This document shows positions 58,201-64,000 of a stretch of 64,000 nt of DNA, piece after piece. The translations under genes and the position numbers were made by a program. Position 1 is the first letter of the stretch; each line of letters opens with the position of its first letter. The stretch is taken from assembly GCA_022483045.1 (NCBI GenBank), contig JAKVOA010000001.1:1468501-1532500 (forward strand). The letters are read 5' to 3'. Origin of the DNA: Oscillospiraceae bacterium. GTDB taxonomy: Bacteria > Bacillota > Clostridia > Oscillospirales > Acutalibacteraceae. The notes under the pieces were generated by a model. It was not told the DNA's origin, did no database searches, and saw nothing but the letters and a program-made list of their open reading frames with translations.

Positions 58201-59226
58201 GGAAGAGTCCTTCCCGCTTGTGGCTGTCGCACTATTGTTAACCGTTGCACCTGTACTGCTAAGCTGTGGCGTAACTGTAGCGTTATAGAAAACTACATAT
58301 TTTTCGCTGGCGGCAAGCTCTGGCAAATCTTTGATTTCAAAAATCGGATTTCCACTTGAATTATTTGAAAAAGTGGGAGTTGCCGAAACAGAAACCGATT
58401 GTCCATTTGCATCGACCTTGGTAATGCTGAAGCTCTTCGCATCATACGCAAGACCGTCTGGTTTGCTTTGAAACGCATCGGAAATAGTAACGGTGCCATC
58501 TGTCCCATTCGTTGTAGAAGCAGTCAGTGTATAAGCAATTGTTTTCCCGTCAGGTTGAAGCTTGCCTGTCTTCGTCATGGAAAGGTCCGTTTTTTTATTG
58601 ACGGTAATCGTGGTACCGCCTTTTCCGGCAACACCGATTGTGGCTGTTTCCGACTTTCCATCCGTTTCCATGGAAGCAGTTCCCTTATATTGAATATCTC
58701 CGGAAAATTCCTGTCCGTCTGCAACGAAATTTTCATCAAACGTAATACTGATAAAGCCGTCTGTAGTAATTTTATATGTACCAATTATTTTACCGGTTTT
58801 ATCAGTAACATTTCCGTTTTGCTCTGTATCCGGCTTAATATTTGTCGGAAGCTGATAAGTAATGGTGCGATTGCCTTCCTTTATCTTTGTAGCAACATCT
58901 GCCGGCAGAGTATAGTCGATTGCTACTTTCACTTTATCGCCCTGTGTAATGGTTTGGGTGGGGGTTCCCCAGCTGCTTCCATTCTGCACCTTCACGGTAG
59001 CACTGGTAATATACTGCCCAAAGTCGGTTCCACCTGTTTCTGCTGCCACGGCTGACGTTATTGGATTGGAAGACGTTTTTTCCATACTGATGGCAGGGCG
59101 CAGTGTTGTGCCAAAAACACCCATAACAGTACAGGCCGAAAGAATCAACAACAACGCTACAAAGCGTTTCTTTTTCTTATGGTCTGCCAAGTAGCCTTGA
59201 ATCTGCTGCTTTAAACCTTGTTTCAC
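55219..59226 (-). CDS. Large multidomain surface adhesin / pilus tip protein with LPLTG anchor
   Basis: A 1,335-residue secreted protein. Signal/anchor segment at about 17-39 after KKKK. About five similar beta domains of 120-160 residues follow, each opening with a Lys-containing strand: TKTGKL (215-223), ISKSG (356), VSVEK (476), LEKQIS (633), VVKTG (796), and often xxVNPxG and SDTI/LTDVLP strands, like Cna/SdrD-type isopeptide domains. Then a SpaA-type Cna-B domain (951-1075, E box HETKAPEGYG) and a final Cna-B domain (1085-1290, Lys in VRKVWQ, Glu in TVEEVG) interrupted by about 80 residues. LPLTG is at 1296. Start is GTG at 59226 after AAGGAGAG; 21 more open codons have no ribosome site. 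Ligand unknown. Confidence 0.92.
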   Translation of the reverse strand: MKQGLKQQIQGYLADHKKKKRFVALLLILSACTVMGVFGTTLRPAISMEKTSSNPITSAVAAETGGTDFGQYITSATVKVQNGSSWGTPTQTITQGDKVKVAIDYTLPADVATKIKEGNRTITYQLPTNIKPDTEQNGNVTDKTGKIIGTYKITTDGFISITFDENFVADGQEFSGDIQYKGTASMETDGKSETATIGVAGKGGTTITVNKKTDLSMTKTGKLQPDGKTIAYTLTASTTNGTDGTVTISDAFQSKPDGLAYDAKSFSITKVDANGQSVSVSATPTFSNNSSGNPIFEIKDLPELAASEKYVVFYNATVTPQLSSTGATVNNSATATSGKDSSKQGFNVTISNKVISKSGYQDSSDGKIHWTITVNPDKVDIEGAVLSDTITTNDGSHATLPDTVTMKTSNGTETQVKLPYTFPKGSKDTYTVTYTTDVPTGTGGTTTKVTNDAKITKDNKDYDASTDVTVNHKAVSVEKFFDKETNATESGADYNWKSVINLPEGGVKPVDNFVYTDTITDPEGHTGVHFTTAAMLQQLQVTAGSTTLKRGTDYKLYKADGTTEITDFTDTAHLQGFQIKLLTAQTSDLTVTYATHATYTGMQAGDTWKFSNTGAVPGKSSKADHSHTVEKPLEKQISTNNGVTTSYQGGDKTLEYKQIGNTLYYRILLHVGKTNDAVDLTDVLPTGANLVDGSVSAGIYVNDYYTKTKSGNYDFTAANNVTATMSGTNLKIHIAGGYNSDSADDLKLVVTYKLSIKDDPSWTDNKTEKKEYTNKVTWGTNTDSQTTTVKRETSDVVKTGSQLLDANGNPTNTVEYNIVVNPLGKDLSTGADTIRLKDNLNLGNAAGAELLVDKVALYQYDSTKPDNRGEKLDRSKYSYQYDDINHILTFTLPDSTPCVLVYDYNFDRGSAAGDISLSNSVELTGSKATKSDNTVDLKNSDSSATATKKQITIYKVDGNDYAKLLQGAQFTLQQYTKDSNGTYSWSNVQTGLTTDAEGKIVLDLRDETIKLQNNVLYRLHETKAPEGYGIAQVDSYFVWMAEGKTADDTKNAMSQAGMGGISDSQIHFFSNNGGGMYISDTCTSVSVRKVWQTTDGKPYTPTDGTNVQFQLYRQAKKLNGNTVTLVTKKTQNGQQIEVSTSKLVLADGSSLTVNISQWNAKFTIFQDGNTVASLSPSSQSGTASYTFNQIKTDTTITVTTNQWDSPTVTSSGYTLATAYVDAGDKTAVGDPVTLNAKDSWQYAWPNLDNIDPNGSNYYYTVEEVGPYSYAVSYSNNKGIQTGEIVATNTVTPSYILPLTGGFGTRKVYLAGSLLLLLAGFSYLIHKRKQKGRGTA

Positions 59227-59254
59227 AACAATACGCTCTCCTTTTTGTTCCTGC

Positions 59255-59827
59255 TTACAACCCACCCGCCCGGTTGAGGGGCCAAACACGGAAAATAATC
59301 CTGCCTACGATCAATTCCTGCGGAATACAGCCGATCGACTTTGAGCGGCTATCTAAAGAGGTAGCCCGGTGGTCGCCCAATACAAAGATTTTGCCATCTG
59401 GCACTTGGTAAGGATAGGTTATTTCCGGCTGGCCATAGCTTTTCACTTTTAAGTACGGCTCTGAGAGAGCCTTTCCATTAACATAAACTGTACCGTCTTT
59501 CTTTATATCTATCTGGTCACCAGCGTTTCCAATCACGCGTTTCAGCAGCACTTTGTTATTATAGTAAAAGGCTACAATATCGCCTTGGCGAAACTTAGAA
59601 CCCTTCAGTGCCACTACAATCTGCCCGGTTTCCATAGTTGGCTCCATGCTGGTTCCCGTGACTTGCAACACCGGAAAAAACAATGTTGCAAGCAATACTG
59701 TTGCTGCCGCAACCACCAGCAAAACATAAATGGTTGTACGCAGCGTTTTACCATAGTCGCCTTTATGTCGCTCACGTTTCAGTTCTTCTTGTATCTGAAG
59801 CGTAGTAGGTCTGTCCCTTTCATTCAT
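59255..59827 (-). CDS. Type I signal peptidase in the pilus operon
   Basis: Removes signal peptides from secreted proteins. The 190-residue protein has a cytoplasmic N-terminus of about 28 residues, one membrane segment (31-53), the nucleophile Ser60 in GTSMEPTM, the general-base Lys96 in KVLLKRVIGNAGD, and the box IFVLGDHRATSLDSRSKSIG. It is of the prokaryotic Ser-Lys type, not the SipW/ER type (which uses His). It overlaps the upstream coiled-coil gene by four bases and precedes the adhesin by 28, so it probably serves pilus proteins. Confidence 0.93.
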   Translation of the reverse strand: MNERDRPTTLQIQEELKRERHKGDYGKTLRTTIYVLLVVAAATVLLATLFFPVLQVTGTSMEPTMETGQIVVALKGSKFRQGDIVAFYYNNKVLLKRVIGNAGDQIDIKKDGTVYVNGKALSEPYLKVKSYGQPEITYPYQVPDGKIFVLGDHRATSLDSRSKSIGCIPQELIVGRIIFRVWPLNRAGGL

Positions 59828-60336
59828 AAACCTGCCTCAGTTCTATCTTTACCCGTGCCTGAAAGAGCAGCTCTTTTCTTTGTATCTTCTGCTTTTTTGA
59901 AAGCAAGCAGAGCTGTCTGCTGCGCGCACTGGCGTTTCGCCGTTTCATTGCTTTGGGGCAGTGGTGGTTCCGCCTGCAGCTCGATAGCACTATCTATCTG
60001 TTTTTTTGTTTCTTTTAATGTTTTCTGCACCTGTTCCTGTGTCTGTGCAGACTGCTGCTCTGCCTTCTCAAGCAGCTCTGCAGTCTGTTTCTCTCCCAAG
60101 CTGCGAATACTTTGCAGATAGCGATCAGCCGCGTCTTGGGCATCTTGAAAGATTCCACTTAACTGCATTGCCGCCTGTGCAATGGAACCAACATTCTGTA
60201 AGGAAATTGCGCGTTCATCGAGCTTGTTCTGCAACTCAGCGACCTGCTGCCGTAGCGCATCGTTTTCTTCGGAAAGGGATTCCAGCATTTCTAAAAGTTC
60301 AACCCGCTTTAACTTTTTTACTTCCTGATCGGTCAT
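59824..60336 (-). CDS. Coiled-coil protein leading the pilus operon
   Basis: I recognise no family in this 170-residue protein. It is highly charged and predicted helical throughout: KKLKRVELLEMLESLSEEND and VAELQNKLDERAISLQNVGS form an N-terminal coiled coil, and residues 60-120 (QDAQDAADRYLQSIRSLGEK, then TAELLEKAEQQSAQTQEQVQ) continue it, ending in a basic, low-complexity tail. No signal peptide or membrane segment. It starts the operon after AAAGGAGA and overlaps the signal peptidase start (ATGA), so the two are translationally coupled. A cytoplasmic scaffold or localisation factor for pilus export is a guess. Confidence 0.7.
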   Translation of the reverse strand: MTDQEVKKLKRVELLEMLESLSEENDALRQQVAELQNKLDERAISLQNVGSIAQAAMQLSGIFQDAQDAADRYLQSIRSLGEKQTAELLEKAEQQSAQTQEQVQKTLKETKKQIDSAIELQAEPPLPQSNETAKRQCAQQTALLAFKKAEDTKKRAALSGTGKDRTEAGL

Positions 60337-60434
60337 GCTGAATCCGTATCTCCTTTCCTAAATTTTCTAATTTTTCATTTTCTTTATTAATAATTAATCA
60401 TTAATATTCATCTTTTGTAAATGATTTTATCTTG

Positions 60435-60464
60435 ATTATATATTCAGTAGGTATGCTTTGTCAA
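60435..60464 (-). promoter_or_regulatory. Promoter of the pilus operon
   Basis: On the minus strand perfect TTGACA (60459-60464) and perfect TATAAT (60435-60440) are 18 bases apart, with a very AT-rich leader of about 95 bases before the coiled-coil gene. Confidence 0.85.
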
Positions 60465-60863
60465 GTAAGAACTTCCAAATCTGGACTTCAATAAAATCAA
60501 GGACATTGCTCTATAATCATGAACCAGTAATTTTTCATTTATCCTGAAATAAAGGCATTTCAGTATAAACATAATTTGTTTAAAATATCCGAATTTATCT
60601 ATAAATACCCTAATTTTTAGAACAAAATGAAATCCATATATTCCATAAAGTTTCCGATTTTTCCTCTCTAATTTTTAGTTGCTTTTGTCTCTATATCACA
60701 GTCTCATATTTATCGGTAGTGTAAATCAAGAAACCCATTTTGCGGTTTCTATCCCACTGTATACTATAAAAAATTGTGCTTTTAATATAAAGTTTATTGC
60801 TATTTTCAGCACATTTTCTCATATTGAAAACGCAGTGACTTGCAAGCTATAGAAAAAGCATCT
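60465..60863. other. AT-rich gene-free region upstream of the pilus promoter
   Basis: About 400 bases of strongly AT-rich DNA with no plausible gene on either strand. The pattern TAATTTTTAG occurs twice (about 60610-60619 and 60669-60678). Such composition, unlike the flanking genes, is typical of regulatory or horizontally acquired surface-structure loci. A hairpin GCGCTTT/AAAGCGC (60864-60885) marks its left-gene end, beside the qmcA terminator. Confidence 0.45.
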
Positions 60864-60886
60864 GCGCTTTTGGACAGGAAAGCGCA

Positions 60887-60921
60887 AAAAAGAGCCCGAC
60901 ACAAAAGCGCCGGGCTCTTTT
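60887..60921 (-). terminator. Terminator of the nfeD-qmcA pair
   Basis: The arms AAAAGAGCCCG and CGGGCTCTTTT pair perfectly around ACACAAAAGCGC. It lies 12 bases past the stop of the SPFH gene and can act in both directions. Confidence 0.92.
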
Positions 60922-60933
60922 ATAACCTACTCT

Positions 60934-61854
60934 TTATTTTTCTGCTCTGTCGCTGTCTTTTGGCTCAGTCACCAACTCTTTAATAGAAGCGGCAAGGCCT
61001 GCAACTCCCTGCAGGTCGGACGGAATGATAATCTTGGTTGCCTTGCCGTCAGCTGCTTTCTGGAAAGCCTCCAGACTTTTCAGCGCGATAACACGGTCAG
61101 TCGGGTTCGCTTCATTCAGCATCTTCAAAGCATCTGCATAAGCATGCTGCACCTGGCGGACAGCCTCTGCCTGGCCCTGTGACTCACGAATCATTGCTTC
61201 TTTCTTTGCGTCTGCACGCAGAATTGTGCTCTCTTTTTCGCCCTCGGCGACAAGGATTGCACTCTGCTTTTGACCCTCAGCCTCCAAAATGCGGGCACGG
61301 CGCTCGCGCTCTGCCTTCATCTGCTTCTCCATGCTGTCCTGGATTTCTTTCGGTGGCAGAATGTTTTTCAGCTCTACGCGGTTGACCTTAATGCCCCAGG
61401 CATCGGTCGCCTCATCTAAAATGGTGCGAATCTTAGTGTTGATGAAGTCGCGGCTGGTAAGCGTATGGTCCAGTTCCAGGTCGCCGATAATGTTGCGCAA
61501 GGTCGTCGCGGAAAGATTTTCAATCGCAGAAAGCGGGCGCTCTACGCCATAAGCGTAAAGCTTTGGGTCGGTAATCTGAAAGTACACCACAGTATCGATC
61601 TGCATAGTAACATTGTCTTTGGTAATAACCGGCTGCGGTGGAAAATCTATAACCTGCTCTTTTAAAGAAACTTTTCTCGAAACTTTTTCGATAAATGGGA
61701 TCTTAAAGTGCAGGCCGGTCCTCCAGTCGGCATGAAATGCACCCAGGCGTTCCACTACATAAGAGTGCGCCTGTGGTACGATTTTGATATTAGAAATTAA
61801 AATCCAAAGTAAAATAACAACAATTACAATTAAAGTGAGCGTTGCTGCGTTCAT
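60934..61854 (-). CDS. SPFH-domain membrane protein (QmcA/stomatin family)
   Basis: Forms oligomeric rings at the membrane that organise microdomains and regulate membrane proteases. The 306-residue protein has one N-terminal membrane helix (1-22), the SPFH domain (SYVVERLGAFHADWRTGLHF, VITKDNVTMQIDTVVYFQIT, LRNIIGDLELDHTLTSRDFI) and a long coiled coil with ERERRARILEAEGQKQSAIL and EAEGEKES-like repeats. It follows the NfeD gene by 23 bases; NfeD-stomatin pairs are a widespread functional unit. Confidence 0.93.
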   Translation of the reverse strand: MNAATLTLIVIVVILLWILISNIKIVPQAHSYVVERLGAFHADWRTGLHFKIPFIEKVSRKVSLKEQVIDFPPQPVITKDNVTMQIDTVVYFQITDPKLYAYGVERPLSAIENLSATTLRNIIGDLELDHTLTSRDFINTKIRTILDEATDAWGIKVNRVELKNILPPKEIQDSMEKQMKAERERRARILEAEGQKQSAILVAEGEKESTILRADAKKEAMIRESQGQAEAVRQVQHAYADALKMLNEANPTDRVIALKSLEAFQKAADGKATKIIIPSDLQGVAGLAASIKELVTEPKDSDRAEK

Positions 61855-61877
61855 GATTATCGTCTCCTCTCAGGTTT

Positions 61878-62324
61878 TCAGCTTCGCCGAACGATTGCTT
61901 TTACGCCTTCAATACGCAGAACTGTAACATTAGCTCCTGCAGGAATATCACTGCCGTCTTCCGAGCGTGCAGTCCATACGCTACCCAGGACTTTGATGAG
62001 GCCGCGGTCAGCGCTGTTGCAGATTTCTTCCGTAACAACGCCTGTTTTGCCAATACAGCGGTCAGCATTGGTGTCTGTTTTCTGGAAGTGGGACATACGC
62101 TTGGCAAACGGCCGCGTGCACAGCAGCAGCACCGCAGAAACCACAATAAAAAGCGTAATCTGTACAGTGACATCTGCGCCGAAAAACGCCGCAACCGCTG
62201 CCACAATACCGCCAACCGCAAACCAGACACTGACCAACTGCACGGTAAGGCCCTCTACAACTGCCGCAACCACAACCACTGCCAGCCATACATACGGCAT
62301 GGCCGTTGTCAGCTGCTCTCCCAT
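61878..62324 (-). CDS. NfeD-family membrane protein
   Basis: Partner of the SPFH protein. The 148-residue short-form NfeD has hydrophobic segments at about 9-60 (YVWLAVVVVAAVVEGLTVQL, then TVQITLFIVVSAVLLLC) and a C-terminal OB-fold domain (DRCIGKTGVVTEEI, GLIKVLGSVWTARSED, VLRIEGVKAIVRR). The protease half of long NfeD proteins is missing. The ATG at 62324 follows GGGGGTGAAAGT; 16 upstream open codons overlap the promoter at 62349-62377 and are not translated in this view. Confidence 0.92.
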   Translation of the reverse strand: MGEQLTTAMPYVWLAVVVVAAVVEGLTVQLVSVWFAVGGIVAAVAAFFGADVTVQITLFIVVSAVLLLCTRPFAKRMSHFQKTDTNADRCIGKTGVVTEEICNSADRGLIKVLGSVWTARSEDGSDIPAGANVTVLRIEGVKAIVRRS

Positions 62325-62348
62325 ACTTTCACCCCCCTGTTTGATTGC

Positions 62349-62377
62349 ATAGTACCATACAATCTTATGCAATGCAA
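62349..62377 (-). promoter_or_regulatory. Promoter of nfeD-qmcA
   Basis: On the minus strand TTGCAT (62372-62377) and TACTAT (62349-62354) are 17 bases apart, about 25-30 bases before the NfeD start codon. Confidence 0.7.
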
Positions 62378-62420
62378 CCAGAAAAGTCTGATGAATCGCA
62401 ATGAAATTTGCATTTATGTT

Positions 62421-63290
62421 TTAAAAGTGGACCAAAAGCAGCAGCGTGCCGCCAGTGAGCAGAGCCAGCCCCACCGCCGCTTTGCGGCTGAGTTTTTCCT
62501 TTAAGAGAAGCCAAGAGAAAAAGACGGTTACCAAAATAGAAAGTTTATCAATCGGCGCAACCATGCTCGCTTTGCTTTCCTGCAGGGCACGGTAGTAGCA
62601 CATCCATGACAAACCGGTTGCAAGGCCAGAAAGTGCCAAGAAAATCCAGCTTTTCTTATCAATCGAGGGAATGCCTTTCTGCAGCCCGCGGGCAAACACA
62701 ATTCCCCAAGCCAGCGCCAGCACAACAACCGTGCGAATTGCTGTGCCAAGGTTGGACTCTACCCCCTGAATACCGACTTTGCCGAGAATCGCCGTCAGGC
62801 TTGCAAACACGGCCGAAAGCACTGCCCAGACAATCCAGCTTTTATTTTGGCCGGCAGCCGGGGCGACGCCCTCTTTTTTCTGTATCATCAGCATTGTTCC
62901 CGCAAGGATTAGAATCATACCCAGCAGCATATTTGCGGAAAATGGTTCCTGTAAAAACAAAAATGCAAGAATCATCGTCAGCACAGTGCTGGATTTATCT
63001 ATCGGCGCAACTTTGTTGACATCGCCCAGCTGCAGTGCACGGAAATAGCAGATCCAGCTGGCGCCTGTCGCCAAACCGGAAAGGACAAGGAAAGTCCACG
63101 TATATGCCGACAAGCTGGATATCTGGCTGCCGGAACCTACGATTGCCACCATCAGCCACGCAAAAGCCAGCACCACAATGGTGCGCAGCGCCGTAGCCAA
63201 ATGTGAGTTTACATTACGAATACCGATTTTTGCAAGCACCGCTGTGATGCCGGCGAAAAAAGCTGAACCAAAAGCATAAAGGATCCACAT
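62421..63290 (-). CDS. EamA-family (DMT) membrane transporter
   Basis: Ten-helix drug/metabolite exporter-type transporter, 289 residues, made of two tandem EamA repeats. The repeats are visibly similar: ICYFRALQLGDVNKVAPIDK in the first and MCYYRALQESKASMVAPIDK in the second, each followed by helices and a glycine-rich end. Substrate cannot be told. Preceded by AAGAAGAGAAAGTT. No neighbour gives a metabolic hint. Confidence 0.9.
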   Translation of the reverse strand: MWILYAFGSAFFAGITAVLAKIGIRNVNSHLATALRTIVVLAFAWLMVAIVGSGSQISSLSAYTWTFLVLSGLATGASWICYFRALQLGDVNKVAPIDKSSTVLTMILAFLFLQEPFSANMLLGMILILAGTMLMIQKKEGVAPAAGQNKSWIVWAVLSAVFASLTAILGKVGIQGVESNLGTAIRTVVVLALAWGIVFARGLQKGIPSIDKKSWIFLALSGLATGLSWMCYYRALQESKASMVAPIDKLSILVTVFFSWLLLKEKLSRKAAVGLALLTGGTLLLLVHF

Positions 63291-63333
63291 AACTTTCTCT
63301 TCTTTCTATAATCTTGCAAAAGAAATTTTCATA

Positions 63334-63374
63334 AAAAATGTCTCCGCTGCACAGAATGGCACGGGGACATTTAA
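63334..63374 (-). terminator. Terminator downstream of the coaD/coiled-coil pair
   Basis: On the minus strand AAATGTCCCCGTGCC and GGC-side GCAGCGGAGACATTT pair with a few mismatches around ATTCTG and are followed by TTTTTATG. It separates the coaD unit from the EamA gene. Confidence 0.8.
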
Positions 63375-63381
63375 ATGTACA

Positions 63382-63900
63382 TTATCTTTTGGTATGCGCT
63401 GCTCTGCCCGTATGCGTTGTTTTACCTGCATGGGCCGCAATTTCCTGAATACTCTGGCGCGCATTGCGCAGTTCAGAAAGATTCGCTGTCAGGGACTCAT
63501 CTGCCCTGCCCATCAGCTCGTCCACATATTTTCCGCTTGCCCGGCGCATGTCACGGGTTTGTTTTTGTGCAACAGCGACCATCTCCGTCGCTATTTTCTG
63601 CGCCTGCCGCAACACTGTCTGCTGGCTGGTCATCACACGAGCACGTTCTTCCGCTTCCTGCACAGTCCTTTCAGCCTCTCTTTTGGCATCTCCAAGGATT
63701 TTAGAACGGTCGGCAACAATCGCGCAGGCCTGGCGCACTTCTCGCGGAATAGAGTCACGCAGTTCACCAAGCATCTGGTGCACTTCTGCTTCCTGCAAAA
63801 CGACTTTTCCTCGGGCAAAGGGCAGGTGCCAGCCTTTTTCCAGCAGGCTTTCCAGTTCATCAATCAATTCCTCTGCGCTCACGGTATTTTCTTCACTCAT
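63382..63900 (-). CDS. Coiled-coil protein downstream of coaD (ATPase/DivIVA-like)
   Basis: A 172-residue, strongly helical protein with long coiled-coil stretches (SVEELIDELESLLE-type start, DRSKILGDAKREAERTVQEA, EERARVMTSQQTVLRQAQKI, ADESLTANLSELRNARQSIQ) and a basic tail. Proteins of this kind beside coaD in Clostridia are usually labelled ATPase or ATP-synthase-B-like; no nucleotide-binding motif is visible, so that label is not supported here. The ATG at 63900 overlaps the coaD stop by eight bases and has AGGAAACAAGG upstream. Confidence 0.75.
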   Translation of the reverse strand: MSEENTVSAEELIDELESLLEKGWHLPFARGKVVLQEAEVHQMLGELRDSIPREVRQACAIVADRSKILGDAKREAERTVQEAEERARVMTSQQTVLRQAQKIATEMVAVAQKQTRDMRRASGKYVDELMGRADESLTANLSELRNARQSIQEIAAHAGKTTHTGRAAHTKR

Positions 63901-64000
63901 CCTTGTTTCCTCCTGTATAGATGCGGTCCAAAATATCCGGCAGAATACACTGCGGCACACATTTTGATATATCGCCGCCAAACATGGCAATCTGTTTTAC
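63893..64000 (-). CDS. coaD: Phosphopantetheine adenylyltransferase CoaD, C-terminal fragment
   Basis: Only the last 35 residues are in the window; the gene continues past the right edge. The visible sequence VKQIAMFGGDISKCVPQCIL then PDILDRIY fits the C-terminal helix of CoaD (typical S-x-x-VKxIAxFGGDISxxVP). CoaD makes dephospho-CoA from phosphopantetheine and ATP. Its stop overlaps the start of the following coiled-coil gene by eight bases. Confidence 0.9.
   Translation of the reverse strand, partial: VKQIAMFGGDISKCVPQCILPDILDRIYTGGNKDE

Noticed and set aside
59255-59827. SipW-type (archaeal/ER-like) signal peptidase
   Set aside because: The visible catalytic pair is Ser60-Lys96 with the bacterial SPase I box, not the Ser-His type of SipW.
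60337-60933. A small RNA, CRISPR or transposon remnant in the AT-rich region
   Set aside because: No regular repeat spacing, no terminal inverted repeats, no target duplication and no transposase fragment are visible.

Overview
The window looks like a chromosomal segment of a low-GC-type Gram-positive anaerobe of class Clostridia, most likely an Oscillospirales/Ruminococcaceae-like saccharolytic bacterium. This placement is inference from gene content and order: SAM-I, FMN and T-box leader RNAs; a dnaG-rpoD operon with a dgt gene; an IreB-family gene; a PurO-type IMP cyclohydrolase; sortase-assembled pili; and a coaD-coiled-coil gene pair. I see no tRNA, rRNA, CRISPR array, transposase or phage gene. 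Nearly all of the window is ordinary chromosome; the pilus locus near the right end is the clearest accessory-type region.

Positions 1-16,100, all on the minus strand, hold metK (SAM-I riboswitch), ribU (FMN riboswitch), a CapA-family protein, and the translation/transcription block rpoB-rpoC / rpsL-rpsG-fusA / tuf. The str genes have their own promoter buried in the end of rpoC, and tuf has a likely one in the fusA-tuf gap. Positions 16,100-22,600, also minus, hold an Rrf2 regulator behind sigA (rpoD), then dnaG, dgt, a YigZ-family protein, rpmE (L31) and a VanY-like membrane protein that has lost its zinc ligands.

Positions 22,950-31,900 carry pyk (+), a minus-strand group (small membrane protein, acpS, nnrD, and a mazF without a visible antitoxin), then a T-box-controlled pheST (+) and ireB with a small unknown gene (+). 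Positions 31,900-37,500 are a minus-strand purine operon, purE-purM-purN-purO-purH(AICAR formyltransferase only)-purD, behind a structured leader that ends in a terminator.

Positions 37,675-50,600 form an arabinose/arabinan locus. araBDA (-) is divergent from araR (+). A second minus-strand operon encodes an ABC sugar importer (binding protein plus two permeases, no ATPase), two intracellular GH51 arabinofuranosidases, and an unusual one-component regulator (winged helix fused to a beta-rich C-terminal region). The genes imply import of arabino-oligosaccharides, cytoplasmic debranching, and conversion of L-arabinose to D-xylulose-5-phosphate.

Positions 51,000-60,460 are a seven-gene pilus operon on the minus strand: a coiled-coil protein, signal peptidase I, a 1,335-residue LPLTG adhesin, the LPTTG major pilin, a class C sortase, an LPQTG minor pilin, and a second sortase. 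An AT-rich gene-free stretch of about 470 bp lies upstream of its promoter. The right end has qmcA/nfeD-type membrane genes, an EamA transporter, a coiled-coil protein and the 3' end of coaD. The items most worth a second look are the pilus operon with its leading coiled-coil gene, the degenerate VanY protein, the structured purE leader, the winged-helix fusion regulator and its candidate operator, and the split PurO/AICARFT purine branch.
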